DNA from: Pseudomonas uvaldensis
Lineage (GTDB): Bacteria; Pseudomonadota; Gammaproteobacteria; Pseudomonadales; Pseudomonadaceae
Length of the DNA: 64,000 bases
NCBI RefSeq assembly: GCF_021271205.1
Contig: NZ_JAIWKS010000008.1
Span: forward strand, 1 to 64,000
Reading direction: 5' to 3'
The notes under the pieces were generated by a model. The model did not search any database and was not told where the DNA came from. It saw only the letters and a program-made list of their open reading frames with translations. The translations under genes were made by a program, and so were the position numbers. Each line of letters starts with the position of its first letter. The stretch's first letter is position 1. Shown here piece after piece: positions 53,314 to 62,702 of the stretch.

Positions 53314-53505
53314 ATGGGTTCTACCTTCAACGGCCTGATAGGCCTGATCATCCTGGCGCTCGATATCTGGGCGATTATCAATGTGCTCAAGAGCGGCGCC
53401 GGAACCGGGGCGAAAGTGCTGTGGGTGCTGTTGATCCTGCTGTTGCCGGTGCTGGGACTGATCATCTGGGCAATCGCCGGGCCGCGAGGCAACGTACGGG
53501 TCTGA
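53314..53505 (+). CDS. Small PLDc_N-type membrane protein
   Basis: A 63-residue protein with two hydrophobic helices (FNGLIGLIILALDIWAIINVL and VLWVLLILLLPVLGLIIWAI) and the turn GPRG after the second. This is the phospholipase D N-terminal (PLDc_N) type, found in small membrane proteins without a catalytic domain. ATG 53314 has GGGAG seven bases upstream. Confidence 0.85.
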   Translation: MGSTFNGLIGLIILALDIWAIINVLKSGAGTGAKVLWVLLILLLPVLGLIIWAIAGPRGNVRV

Positions 53506-53520
53506 CCACTTCCTGAAACG

Positions 53521-53546
53521 GCCCGGCGGCTTGCGCGCCGCCGGGC
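53521..53546. terminator. Strong bidirectional terminator
   Basis: GCCCGGCGGC (53521-53530) and its inverse (53537-53546) form a 10-bp GC stem with a six-base loop between the PLDc_N gene and the convergent MFS gene. Confidence 0.8.
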
Positions 53547-53555
53547 TCCATATTT

Positions 53556-54743
53556 TCAGGCTGTCGCCAGAGAGTGTTGGCGCGAAGTGCCCAAAAAGCG
53601 CAGCAAGGCCAGCAGCGGGAAGGCGCTGCCCACGATTACCACCCACAGCCAGCCACCGTGCTCATAGACGGCACTGGCAATCGATGAACCGAAGGCGCCG
53701 CCGACGAAGATGCTGGTCATGTACAGCGCGTTGAGGCGGCTGCGGCTTTTGGCATCGAGGGCATAGATGGTGCGCTGCCCCAGGACCATGTTCATCTGTA
53801 CGCAGAAATCCAATACCACGCCCGTGACCGCCAGGCCAATGACGCTGTAGAGCGGATGGATGAACGCGGGCAGAAAACTCAGGCTGGCAAAGAGCATCGC
53901 CAGCAGTGAAGCGATACGGGTGTGTCCGGCATCCGCCAACCGACCGGCAATGGGCGCGGCAATGGCCCCGATGGCGCCAACCAGGGCAAACAACGCGATC
54001 TCGGTCTGGCTCAGGCCATGGTTGCGCGCCAGCTCCAGGGGCACGGCCGTCCAGAACAGGCTGAAGGTGGCGAACATGCAGGCCTGGTAAAAGGCCCGCT
54101 GGCGCAGCAGAGGTTGCTGGCGCAGAAGGGTGCCGAGGGAACCCAGCAATTGTCCATAGCTGGCGCTGTGATCAGGCTGCCGCTTGGGCACGGTGAACGC
54201 CAGGATGATGCTGATGGCCGCCATCAGGGCCGCCGCGCTCATGAACATAGCCCTCCAGCCGAAATGATCGGCGACGACGCTGGACACCGGCCGCGCCAGC
54301 AGAATTCCCAGCAGCAATCCCCCCATGATTCCACCGACCACCCGGCCCCGGGATGCTTCCGGCGCGAGATGCGCGGCCAAGGGAATGAGGACTTGCACGG
54401 AAACCGAACTGAATCCCACCAGCAGCGACACCAGCAGGAACACGTTCGGCTGCTCGGTGAAGGCGGCCCCCAGCAGGCTGGCAATTGCCACCACCGTCGT
54501 GAGAATCATCAGCCGACGGTTTTCCAGCAAGTCCCCCAGCGGAACCAGAAAAAACAGGCCCAAGGCATAACCGATCTGGGTCAGCGAAACGATCAGGCTG
54601 GCCATCGTGCTGGTCAGGCCGACATCGGGGGCGATCAGTTCGATGATGGGCTGGGCGTAGTAGATGTTGGCAACGATGGCACCGCAGCAGAAGGCAAACA
54701 GCAGAACCATGCCTCGGGTGAGGGCGGGTGGATGAGCACTCAT
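53556..54743 (-). CDS. MFS transporter (multidrug efflux type)
   Basis: A 395-residue 12-helix MFS protein: LFAFCCGAIVANIYYAQPIIELI at the N-terminus and motif A-like LGDLLENRR after helix 2. This fits the YnfM/drug:H+ antiporter-type family often found in Pseudomonas. Substrate unknown. Preceded by a REP cluster at 54885-55024. Confidence 0.88.
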   Translation of the reverse strand: MSAHPPALTRGMVLLFAFCCGAIVANIYYAQPIIELIAPDVGLTSTMASLIVSLTQIGYALGLFFLVPLGDLLENRRLMILTTVVAIASLLGAAFTEQPNVFLLVSLLVGFSSVSVQVLIPLAAHLAPEASRGRVVGGIMGGLLLGILLARPVSSVVADHFGWRAMFMSAAALMAAISIILAFTVPKRQPDHSASYGQLLGSLGTLLRQQPLLRQRAFYQACMFATFSLFWTAVPLELARNHGLSQTEIALFALVGAIGAIAAPIAGRLADAGHTRIASLLAMLFASLSFLPAFIHPLYSVIGLAVTGVVLDFCVQMNMVLGQRTIYALDAKSRSRLNALYMTSIFVGGAFGSSIASAVYEHGGWLWVVIVGSAFPLLALLRFLGTSRQHSLATA

Positions 54744-54884
54744 GGCAATCTCGACAGCAGGGAAAGGATGGTCGTGAGGCTAAAGAGTTGTGCGGCTCTG
54801 GAACAGGCTTTGTGGCTGATATTAGTCATGCTTGCGATTGATCTTCGGGGCAGAGCATGGCTCCCAATGAGTCAGGGCATGAGC

Positions 54885-55024
54885 CTGTGGGAGCGGAGCA
54901 AACCTGTGGGAGCAAGGCTTGCCCGCGATGAACGATAACGCATAAACCGCGTCGTCCGCATCGCCAGCAAGCTGTGCTCCCACAGAGAGTTTGCAAGCCT
55001 TGCTCCCACAGGTTTGCTCCCACC
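54885..55024. repeat. REP cluster with 28-bp inverted arms
   Basis: Several TGTGGGAGC units. The arms 54895-54922 and 54993-55020 are perfect 28-base inverses (each holding AGCAAACCTGTGGGAGCAAG or its complement), with a second inverted pair between them. It separates the MFS promoter from the end of the sulfate-binding protein gene. Confidence 0.85.
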
Positions 55025-55030
55025 GTTTTG

Positions 55031-56029
55031 TTACTGCCCGCTGTAGATCTGGTCGAAAACCCCACCGTCATTGAAGTGAGTCTTCTGCACCGTGCGCCAG
55101 TCTCCGAAAGTTTTTTCCACCGACAGGAAATCCACTTTCGGGAATCGGTCGGTGTATTTGGCCAGGACGGCCGGATCCCGTGGACGCAGGTAGTTGGCAG
55201 CCGCGATTTCCTGGCCCTCGGGCGACCACAGGTACTTGAGATACGCCTCGGCAGCCTCGCGGGAGCCTTTTTTCTCGACGACCTTGTCCACCACGCTCAC
55301 CGGCGGTTCGGCTTCGGCGGACACGCTTGGGTAGACCACTTCGAACTGATCGCGGCCGAACTCCCGAGCAATCATCTCGGCTTCGTTTTCAAAGGTCACC
55401 AGCACATCGCCGATCTGGTTGGTCATGAAGGTCGTGGTCGCTGCGCGACCGCCGGTGTCCAGGACCGGGGCCTGCTTGAACAGCTTGCCGACGAAGTCCT
55501 TGGCCTTGGTTTCATCGCCGCCGTTCTTGAGCACATAACCCCAGGCCGACAGATAAGTGTAGCGACCGTTGCCGGACGTTTTCGGGTTCGGCACGATCAC
55601 CTGGACGCCATCCTTGAGCAGGTCGGGCCAGTCTTTCAGGGCCTTGGGGTTACCTTTGCGCACGATGAACACCGTGGCCGAGGTGAACGGGGCGCTGTTA
55701 TTCGGCAGGCGGGTGACCCAGTTGTCCGGCACCAGTTTGCCGTTGTCCGCCAGGGCATTGATGTCGGTGGCCATGTTCATGGTGATGACATCCGCCGGCA
55801 GGCCGTCGATCACTGAGCGTGCCTGCTTGCTGGAGCCGCCGAAGGACATCTGCACAGTGATGTTTTCGTTGTGCTCGGCCTGCCAGTGCTTCTGGAAGGC
55901 TGCGTTGTAATCCTTGTAGAAATCGCGCATCACGTCGTAAGAAACGTTCAGCAAGGTCGGGGCGGCGTGGGCCAAGCTGCCGAAAGTCAGGCCGGCGGCG
56001 AGAAGGGTGGCGCCAAAGAGATTCTTCAC
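55031..56029 (-). CDS. sbp: Sulfate/thiosulfate-binding periplasmic protein
   Basis: A 332-residue binding protein starting at GTG 56029 (AGGA seven bases upstream), with a signal peptide KNLFGATLLAAGLTFGSLAHA. SYDVMRDFYKDYNAAF, MSFGGSSKQARSVIDG and NPKTSGNGRYTYL are the Sbp/CysP signature where sulfate is bound through main-chain NH and Ser. It should feed the CysTWA importer, not encoded in this window. Likely induced under sulfur limitation (family knowledge). Confidence 0.93.
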   Translation of the reverse strand: MKNLFGATLLAAGLTFGSLAHAAPTLLNVSYDVMRDFYKDYNAAFQKHWQAEHNENITVQMSFGGSSKQARSVIDGLPADVITMNMATDINALADNGKLVPDNWVTRLPNNSAPFTSATVFIVRKGNPKALKDWPDLLKDGVQVIVPNPKTSGNGRYTYLSAWGYVLKNGGDETKAKDFVGKLFKQAPVLDTGGRAATTTFMTNQIGDVLVTFENEAEMIAREFGRDQFEVVYPSVSAEAEPPVSVVDKVVEKKGSREAAEAYLKYLWSPEGQEIAAANYLRPRDPAVLAKYTDRFPKVDFLSVEKTFGDWRTVQKTHFNDGGVFDQIYSGQ

Positions 56030-56120
56030 TGCGAATTCCTTTTTATCGAAAGGGGGTCCGGGCAACCGGCTGACACTAGCGACTAGCCGATAGACCTTCA
56101 AGCATCAAAAAGTGCTTTGC

Positions 56121-56945
56121 TTATTCCAGTTTCTTGAACAACGCATTGCCGCAGCGGGAGCAGAATGCCGCACCGTGCTCGTGATTGTTTTTGCTGCACA
56201 CCGGGCAATCATGCTTGAGCTGGTCACCGCGCATGGCCGTGGCCAATTCGGCTGTAAAGATACCGGTCGGCACGGCGATGATCGAGTAACCGGTGATCAT
56301 CACCAGTGAGGAGATCACCTGGCCCAACGGGGTCTTGGGCACAATGTCGCCGAAGCCTACCGTGGTCAAGGTCACGATGGCCCAGTAGATACCCTTGGGA
56401 ATGCTGGTGAAACCATGCTCGGGCCCTTCGATCACATACATCAGCGTGCCGAACACGGTCACCAGCGTCGAGACGCTGACCAGGAATACGATGATCTTCT
56501 GCTTGCTGCCGCGCAGCGCCGACATCAGGTAGTTGGCCTGCTTGAGGTAGGGGCTGAGCTTGAGCACCCGGAAAATCCGCAGCATGCGGATGATCCGGAT
56601 GATCAGCAGGTACTGGGCATCGCTGTAATACAAAGCCAGGATTCCGGGCACGATCGCCAACAGGTCTACCAGACCGTAGAAACTGAACGCATAGCGCAGG
56701 GGCTGGGGAGAGCAGTACAGGCGCAAGCCATATTCAACGAGAAAAATGAGGGTGAAGCCCCATTCGATATAGGCCAGCAGCGCCGCGTAGTTCTTGTGCA
56801 CGGTGTCGATGCTGTCGAGCATCACCGTCACGAGGCTGGCGAGGATGATCAATAGCAATGCGCTGTCGAAGCGCCGGCCGGCCACGGTGTCGGTCTGGAA
56901 AATTATAATGTAGAGGCGTTCACGCCAATTGTTGCTGCTGTCCAT
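56121..56945 (-). CDS. Voltage-gated-type potassium channel with zinc-ribbon tail
   Basis: A 274-residue six-helix channel. S4 is visible as RIIRMLRIFRVLKL with regularly spaced Arg, and the pore filter is TLTTVGFGD (~190). After S6 comes a short cytosolic end with two CxxC pairs (CPVC...CSRC), a zinc-ribbon-like element. From memory PAO1 has a potassium channel gene near pykF. Ion selectivity is read directly from the GFGD filter. Confidence 0.92.
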   Translation of the reverse strand: MDSSNNWRERLYIIIFQTDTVAGRRFDSALLLIILASLVTVMLDSIDTVHKNYAALLAYIEWGFTLIFLVEYGLRLYCSPQPLRYAFSFYGLVDLLAIVPGILALYYSDAQYLLIIRIIRMLRIFRVLKLSPYLKQANYLMSALRGSKQKIIVFLVSVSTLVTVFGTLMYVIEGPEHGFTSIPKGIYWAIVTLTTVGFGDIVPKTPLGQVISSLVMITGYSIIAVPTGIFTAELATAMRGDQLKHDCPVCSKNNHEHGAAFCSRCGNALFKKLE

Positions 56946-56965
56946 AACCTTCGCTCGAGTCAGAA

Positions 56966-57868
56966 TCAGCGAAGCCTAGGTCGATTGTCTCGCAGAGTGC
57001 AAGGTGTGGCGTCGAGACGGATCTGGCGCCAGGTCCGAACCGTGGCGCGAACCAGCCAGCAGGCGAGGATAAACGGGGCGGTCAGCGGCGCCAGGCCGAG
57101 GGCGGCAAAGCCCGGCGCAAGCAGTAGTGCCAGAACGATTCCCGCCAGCGGCAACCAGGGCTGCTCTCGCTGTTGGCTGAAGGCCAACGCCACCAGCGCG
57201 CAGTTGTATCCGCCGAGTCCCAGCAAGGCTTGCTCGCTGTCGTGGTGCAGCCAGACAAATACAAAACCGGCCGCAGATCCGAACAGTGCCCAGCCGGCGG
57301 CGCGACGGTCCGCAACCAGCAGGCCAGCCGCAATCAGCGCGCCCGCCAGCGGGTGGTCGAGAAACATCACTTGGCCCAGTCCTTTCAACGGGGCGGTCAG
57401 CAGATTGAGCAGCGTCACATCAACCGGCACGGACAGCGGAAGCGTTGGGGCGAGACTCAACAGGCACCAACCGAGCCCTACGAAGGGCGCGGTGTAGGGG
57501 GGCAGGCAGTGCGGAGCCCGAGTGTGATGTAGCCACTGTTGGGTCAGCATCGCGCTGAGCCCGCCGCCGGCAATGATCAAGGGCGGTAACAGGACCGACC
57601 AGGGCAACGCAAGGCTCAGCAGTAGGCCCAGCAGGACGCCGTTGTAGCTGAACAGGCCGGCCTGTCGATCGGCCTTGGCGTAGCCGCGCCGTTGAGCGGT
57701 GAGCAACCCGGCCACACCGCCCAGCAATGCGCCGCCGAACAGGGACGGCGCCGTGAGCAGGATCGCCAACAGGCACAGCAGGCCGCACAACGGATGGCGC
57801 TGGAGAAAGATCTGGCTGAAGCCGTTGAGCAGGGCGGTGGCCCAGTCGGGGCAGGGGGTGTTTTGCAT
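56966..57868 (-). CDS. Urea transporter (UT family)
   Basis: A 300-residue membrane protein with about ten hydrophobic segments. The two-fold repeat of UT channels is visible as LPPYTAPFVGLGW and, more loosely, APLTAPFILACW, with the hydrophobic LNLLTAPLKGLGQVMF between. UT proteins pass urea through the membrane. It lies near glyoxylate genes, and urea is a product of the urate route encoded elsewhere in this window. Confidence 0.88.
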   Translation of the reverse strand: MQNTPCPDWATALLNGFSQIFLQRHPLCGLLCLLAILLTAPSLFGGALLGGVAGLLTAQRRGYAKADRQAGLFSYNGVLLGLLLSLALPWSVLLPPLIIAGGGLSAMLTQQWLHHTRAPHCLPPYTAPFVGLGWCLLSLAPTLPLSVPVDVTLLNLLTAPLKGLGQVMFLDHPLAGALIAAGLLVADRRAAGWALFGSAAGFVFVWLHHDSEQALLGLGGYNCALVALAFSQQREQPWLPLAGIVLALLLAPGFAALGLAPLTAPFILACWLVRATVRTWRQIRLDATPCTLRDNRPRLR

Positions 57869-57900
57869 GTTTTGTGTGTCTGGTGAACCGGGTTGACCCT

Positions 57901-57974
57901 TTCGCGAGCAAGCCCGCTCCCACAGGGGCTTTGTGACGCCGCAAGTCCAATGTGGGAGCGGGCTTGCTCGCGAA
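57901..57974. repeat. Paired REP palindrome between pyk and the urea transporter gene
   Basis: Two 24-base perfect inverse copies (57901-57924 and 57951-57974) with AGCAAGCCCGCTCCCAC, downstream of the pyruvate kinase stop. Confidence 0.9.
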
Positions 57975-57990
57975 GAGGCCGGAACAGGCG

Positions 57991-59406
57991 CTAGATCAAC
58001 GTCTCGATACGCAACGAGTTGGTCGACCCCGGTTTGCCAAACGGCACGCCCGCCGTGATCAGCAGGGTGTCGCCGCGCTGGGCCATGCCTTGCGCTTGGG
58101 CGATTTCCAGCGCGGTGGAACAGACTTCGTCCACCTGCCGCAGTCGATCATTGACCACCGAGTGCACGCCCCAGGCCACCGTCAAGCGCCGCGCTGCTTG
58201 AATGTTCGGCGTGAGATTGAGAATCGGCACGGTGGGCCGCTCCCGCGCCGCCCGCAGGCTGGAACTGCCCGACTCGCTGTAGTTCACCAGCACTGCCACC
58301 GGCAGGACGTTGCTGATACGGCGGATCGCGCAACTGATGGCGTCCGACACCGTGGCCTCGGCTTTCGGTCGGCTGACATCCAGTTGTGCCTGGTAGTCCG
58401 GGCCGTTTTCCACTTGGCGGATGATCTTGCTCATCATCTGCACGGCTTCCAGCGGATACTCACCCGAGGCCGTTTCCGCCGACAGCATCACCGCATCCGC
58501 GCCTTCGGCCACGGCGTTGGCGACGTCGGTGACCTCGGCCCGGGTGGGCGCCGGGGAGAAGCGCATCGACTCCAGCATTTGCGTGGCCACCACCACCGGT
58601 TTGCCGAGGGCGCGGCAGGTGCCGATGATGCGCTGCTGGATCTGCGGCACGCTTTCGGCCGGGACTTCGACGCCCAGGTCGCCGCGGGCAACCATGATCG
58701 CGTCGCTCAACTCGGCGATTTCCCGCAATTGGGTGACCGCCGAAGGTTTCTCGATCTTCGCCATCAGGAACGCCTTGTCGCCGATCAATGCGCGAGCTTC
58801 GCGGATGTCCTCGGGGCGCTGCACGAACGACAGCGCCACCCAGTCCACGCCCAGTTCCAGGCCGAAGCTCAGGTCATGGCGGTCCTTGGCCGTCAGCGGG
58901 CTCAGGTCGAGTACGGCCTGGGGTACGTTCACGCCTTTGCGGTCTGACAGCTCGCCTGGGTTGAGTACTTCGGTGTCGATGGCATCCGCATGCCGGGCGA
59001 TGACGCGCAGACGCAGCTTGCCGTCATCCAGCAGCAGGTCCATGCCCGGCTCCAGGGCCGCGATGATTTCCGGATGGGGCAGGTTAGCGCGGCGTTGATC
59101 GCCGGGCGTAGTATCCAGGTCCAGGCGGAATGCTTGGCCGCGATGCAGTTGCACCTTGCCCTCGACGAAGCGACCGACTCGCAGTTTCGGGCCTTGCAGG
59201 TCCATGAGGATGCCCAGCGGATAGTTAAGCTGCTGTTCGACCTCACGAATCCAGTGGTAGCGCCTGGCGTGGTCGGCATGCTCGCCGTGACTGAAGTTCA
59301 GGCGAAAGATGTTCACGCCGGCCTCCACCAGTTCGCGGATGTCGTCCTTGCCGCGCGTCGCGGGGCCGAGGGTGGCGAGGATCTTGACCTTTTTGTCAGG
59401 CGTCAT
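57991..59406 (-). CDS. pyk: Pyruvate kinase
   Basis: A 471-residue glycolytic enzyme that makes pyruvate and ATP from phosphoenolpyruvate. NIFRLNFSHGEHADH (~31-45), MAKIEKPSAV (~220, catalytic Lys), MVARGDLGVE and VMLSAETASGEYP are in place. Its ATG overlaps the end of ttuD by 11 bases, so it is part of the gcl-hyi-glxR-ttuD-pyk operon, sending glycerate carbon to pyruvate. Confidence 0.95.
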   Translation of the reverse strand: MTPDKKVKILATLGPATRGKDDIRELVEAGVNIFRLNFSHGEHADHARRYHWIREVEQQLNYPLGILMDLQGPKLRVGRFVEGKVQLHRGQAFRLDLDTTPGDQRRANLPHPEIIAALEPGMDLLLDDGKLRLRVIARHADAIDTEVLNPGELSDRKGVNVPQAVLDLSPLTAKDRHDLSFGLELGVDWVALSFVQRPEDIREARALIGDKAFLMAKIEKPSAVTQLREIAELSDAIMVARGDLGVEVPAESVPQIQQRIIGTCRALGKPVVVATQMLESMRFSPAPTRAEVTDVANAVAEGADAVMLSAETASGEYPLEAVQMMSKIIRQVENGPDYQAQLDVSRPKAEATVSDAISCAIRRISNVLPVAVLVNYSESGSSSLRAARERPTVPILNLTPNIQAARRLTVAWGVHSVVNDRLRQVDEVCSTALEIAQAQGMAQRGDTLLITAGVPFGKPGSTNSLRIETLI

Positions 59407-60676
59407 GGGTGGGGTTCTCGAGGATCAGGATGGCGCGAAAGTCGTTGACGTTGGTGCGGGTCGGTTCGGTGACGATCAGCGCGTCCAGTGCGGCGAAGTA
59501 GCCATAGCCATTGTTGTTATCCAACTCATCGCTGGCGTTCAGGCCCAGCTCGGCGGCGCGCTGGTAGCTGTCCGGGGTCATGATGGCCCCGGCGTTATCT
59601 TCGGAGCCGTCGATGCCGTCCGTGTCTCCGGCCAGCGCGTAGATGCCGGGGTGGCCCTTGAGGTTGTCGGTCAGGCTCAGCAGGAACTCGGCATTGCGGC
59701 CACCGCGACCGTTACCGCGCACAGTGACCGTGGTTTCGCCACCGGAGAGGATCACGCACGGCGCTGCCAGGGGCTGGCCATGCTGGACGATTTGCCGGGC
59801 GATGCCGGCGTGGACTTTCGCCACTTCCCGCGATTCACCTTCCAGGTCGCCGAGGATCAACGGGCTGAAACCGGCCTGGCGAGCCCTCACCGCGGCGGCC
59901 TCCAGCGATTGCTGGGGTCGGGCGATCAGTTGGAAGTGGCTGCGGGCCAGGCTCGGGTCGCCGGGCTTGACGGTTTCCGATTCAGGACGCAGCAGCCAGT
60001 GGCGCACCGAGGCCGGGACTTCGATGTCGTAGCGCTTGAGGATCGCCAGTGCTTCGGCCGATGTGCTGGGGTCCGCCACGGTAGGACCGGAGGCGATAAC
60101 CGTGGCGAGGTCGCCCGGTACATCGGAAATCGCGTAGGTGTAGACCGTCGCCGGCCAGCAGGCCTTGGCCAGGCGGCCGCCCTTGATGGCCGATAGATGC
60201 TTGCGCACGCAATTCATCTCACCAATGGTGGCGCCGGACTTGAGCAAGGCTTTGTTGATCGACTGTTTGTCGGCCAGCGTGATGCCGGCGGCCGGCAGCG
60301 CCAGCAAAGCCGAGCCGCCTCCGGACAGCAGGAAGATCACCCGGTCGTCTTCATTCAGATTGCTGACCAATTCCAGCACCCGCCCAGCCACCGCCAGCCC
60401 TGCGGCGTCGGGCACCGGGTGGGCGGCTTCCACCACCTCGATTTTCTGGCAGGGCGCGCCATGGCCGTAGCGGGTTACCACCAGGCCGGTGACTTCACCC
60501 TGCCAGCAACGCTCGACCACCTGCGCCATCGCGGCGGCGGCCTTGCCGGCACCGATCACGATGACCCGGCCGCTGCGGTCGGCGGGCAGGTACTGTTCGA
60601 GGACGTGCTGCGGATGCGCCGCGTCGATGGCTGTGGCAAACAGCTCGCGGAGCAGTTGTTGCGGATCGACCGACAT
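59396..60676 (-). CDS. ttuD: Hydroxypyruvate reductase/glycerate 2-kinase (MOFRL family)
   Basis: A 426-residue protein with VIVIGAGKAAAAMAQ near residue 40, LLSGGGSALL (~120) and GETTVTVRGNGRGGRNAE (~300), the MOFRL pattern. Enzymes called TtuD in Pseudomonas annotations belong to the glycerate 2-kinase group by family, so the reaction is either glycerate to 2-phosphoglycerate or hydroxypyruvate reduction. Start ATG 60676 with GGGAG six bases upstream. Follows glxR after a REP pair. Confidence 0.9.
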   Translation of the reverse strand: MSVDPQQLLRELFATAIDAAHPQHVLEQYLPADRSGRVIVIGAGKAAAAMAQVVERCWQGEVTGLVVTRYGHGAPCQKIEVVEAAHPVPDAAGLAVAGRVLELVSNLNEDDRVIFLLSGGGSALLALPAAGITLADKQSINKALLKSGATIGEMNCVRKHLSAIKGGRLAKACWPATVYTYAISDVPGDLATVIASGPTVADPSTSAEALAILKRYDIEVPASVRHWLLRPESETVKPGDPSLARSHFQLIARPQQSLEAAAVRARQAGFSPLILGDLEGESREVAKVHAGIARQIVQHGQPLAAPCVILSGGETTVTVRGNGRGGRNAEFLLSLTDNLKGHPGIYALAGDTDGIDGSEDNAGAIMTPDSYQRAAELGLNASDELDNNNGYGYFAALDALIVTEPTRTNVNDFRAILILENPTHDA

Positions 60677-60720
60677 GGCGGGCTCCCGATTCTTATTATT
60701 TGAATTCAACGCAGAACCCA

Positions 60721-60809
60721 TGTGGGAGCGGGCTTGCTCGCGAAAGCGGTGTGTCAGCCACACATATGCCGTCTGATACAACGCCTTCGCGAGCAAGCCC
60801 GCTCCCACA
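60721..60809. repeat. Paired REP palindrome between glxR and ttuD
   Basis: Two 24-base perfect inverse copies (60721-60744 and 60786-60809) in the operon gap. Confidence 0.9.
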
Positions 60810-60824
60810 GGGTTTTATGGTGGT

Positions 60825-61715
60825 TCAGTTGTCGCGGATCGAAAAGTTGGCCATATGCTCCAACCCCTTGATCAACGCCGAGTGATCCCAGTTGCTGCCA
60901 CCCATCGCTGCGCAGGTGCTGAATACCTGCTGGGCACCGGCGGTGTTGGGCAGGTTGATGTTCAGTTCCCTGGCGCCTTGCAGGGCCAGGTTCAGGTCCT
61001 TCTGGTGCAGGCTGATGCGGAAGCCCGGGTCGAAGGTGCCCTTGATCATGCGTTCGCCGTGCACTTCGAGGATCTTCGACGAGGCGAAACCACCCATCAG
61101 CGCTTCGCGGACCTTGGCCGGGTCGGCGCCGTTTTTCGAGGCGAAGAGCAGGGCTTCGGCCACGGCCTGGATGTTCAGCGCTACGATGATCTGGTTGGCG
61201 ACCTTGGCGGTCTGGCCATCGCCGTTGCCGCCCACCAGGGTGATGTTCTTGCCCATGGCCTGGAACAGCGGCAGGGCGCGTTCGAATGCAGTGCTGTCGC
61301 CGCCGACCATGATGCTCAGGGTCGCGGCCTTGGCGCCGACTTCTCCGCCGGACACCGGGGCATCGAGGTATTGCGCGCCTTTTTCGTTGATCTTCGCCGC
61401 GAACGCCTTGGTGGCGGTGGGGGAGATCGAACTCATGTCGATCACCACCTTGCCCGCGCCGACACCGGCCGCCACGCCATCGGCACGAAACAACACGTCG
61501 TCGACCTGGGGGGTGTCCGGAACCATGACGATGATGAACTCGGCTTCCTGGGCAACTTCTTTCGGGTTGGCCAGGGCCACCGCGCCGCCGGCCAGCAGAT
61601 TATCCGGAGCCTGGTCGTGGTGCTGGGACAGGAACAGGCTGTGCCCGGCCTTTTGCAGGTTCAGTGCCATGGGGTGACCCATGATGCCGGTGCCGATGAA
61701 TCCGATTTTAGCCAT
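60825..61715 (-). CDS. glxR: Tartronate semialdehyde reductase
   Basis: A 296-residue beta-hydroxyacid dehydrogenase. The nucleotide motif GFIGTGIMGHPMALNL, the substrate motif DAPVSGGEVGAK (~120) and the catalytic Lys in GQTAKVANQ (~170) are present. It reduces tartronate semialdehyde to D-glycerate with NAD(P)H. Downstream of hyi and separated from it by a REP pair. Confidence 0.94.
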   Translation of the reverse strand: MAKIGFIGTGIMGHPMALNLQKAGHSLFLSQHHDQAPDNLLAGGAVALANPKEVAQEAEFIIVMVPDTPQVDDVLFRADGVAAGVGAGKVVIDMSSISPTATKAFAAKINEKGAQYLDAPVSGGEVGAKAATLSIMVGGDSTAFERALPLFQAMGKNITLVGGNGDGQTAKVANQIIVALNIQAVAEALLFASKNGADPAKVREALMGGFASSKILEVHGERMIKGTFDPGFRISLHQKDLNLALQGARELNINLPNTAGAQQVFSTCAAMGGSNWDHSALIKGLEHMANFSIRDN

Positions 61716-61769
61716 TGGAAAATCCTCTTGTATTTGTCATTGCTTCAGGCAAATGGATAACTGCTTTTC

Positions 61770-61858
61770 TGTGGGAGCGGGCTTGCTCGCGAAAGCGGTG
61801 CGTCAGTCAATACTTCAGCGACAGGCAGATTGCTTTCGCGAGCAAGCCCGCTCTCACA
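61770..61858. repeat. Paired REP palindrome between hyi and glxR
   Basis: Inverse 24-base copies (61770-61793 and 61835-61858) with one mismatch, extended by GCTTTCGCG/CGCGAAAGC next to the loop. Confidence 0.88.
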
Positions 61859-61869
61859 AGCGTTCTATG

Positions 61870-62652
61870 TCAGATCGCGTTATGGGTTTTCAGCCAACCC
61901 AATCCCGCTTCGGTCGTGGTCAATGGCTTGTATTCGCAGCCGACCCAGCCCTGGTAGCCGATGCGGTCCAGGTGTTCGAACAGAAAGCGATAGTTGATCT
62001 CGCCCGTGCCCGGCTCGTGGCGGCCCGGGTTGTCCGCCAGTTGCACATGGTTGATCTCGGCCAGGTGCGATTGCAGCGTGCGGGCCAGGTCGCCTTCCAT
62101 GATTTGCATGTGGTAGATGTCGTATTGCAGGAACAGATTGGTGTTGCCGACCTGCTCGCGGATCGACAGGGCCTGGGCTGTGTTGTTCAGGTAGAAGCCG
62201 GGGATGTCGCGGGTGTTGATGGCTTCCATCACCAACTTGATGCCCGCCGCTTGCAGCTTTTCGGCCGCGTACTTGAGGTTGGCGACGAAGGTTTTCTCCA
62301 CCAGGGCTTCGTTACAGTTCTGCGGGCGAATCCCGGACAGGCAGTTGACCTGAGTATTGCCCAGTACCTTGGCATAGGCGATCGCCAGGTCGACGCCGGC
62401 GCGAAACTCCTCGACCCGGTCCGGCAGGCAGGCGATACCGCGCTCGCCCTTGGCCCAATCGCCGGCGGGCAGGTTGAACAGCACCTGGGTCAGGGCATTG
62501 GCATCGAGCAGGGCCTTGAGCTCGGCGGAGCTGTAGTCGTAGGGGAACAGGTATTCCACACCCGTGAAACCGGCCTTGGCGGCCGCTTCGAAACGGGCGA
62601 GGAAATCCTGTTCGGTGAAGAGCATGGACAGGTTGGCTGCGAAACGGGGCAT
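61870..62652 (-). CDS. hyi: Hydroxypyruvate isomerase
   Basis: A 260-residue TIM-barrel enzyme starting MPRFAANLSMLFTEQDFLARF. GFTGVEYLFPYDY (~31), MEAINTRDIPGFYL (~144) and WVGCEYKP (~240) carry the metal-binding Glu, Asp and His set of the Hyi family. It interconverts hydroxypyruvate and tartronate semialdehyde. Between gcl and glxR. Confidence 0.94.
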   Translation of the reverse strand: MPRFAANLSMLFTEQDFLARFEAAAKAGFTGVEYLFPYDYSSAELKALLDANALTQVLFNLPAGDWAKGERGIACLPDRVEEFRAGVDLAIAYAKVLGNTQVNCLSGIRPQNCNEALVEKTFVANLKYAAEKLQAAGIKLVMEAINTRDIPGFYLNNTAQALSIREQVGNTNLFLQYDIYHMQIMEGDLARTLQSHLAEINHVQLADNPGRHEPGTGEINYRFLFEHLDRIGYQGWVGCEYKPLTTTEAGLGWLKTHNAI

Positions 62653-62702
62653 GGTGGTCTCCTGTGGATAATTGGCAAGTCCCCTGTGGGAGATGTCAGC
62701 AG

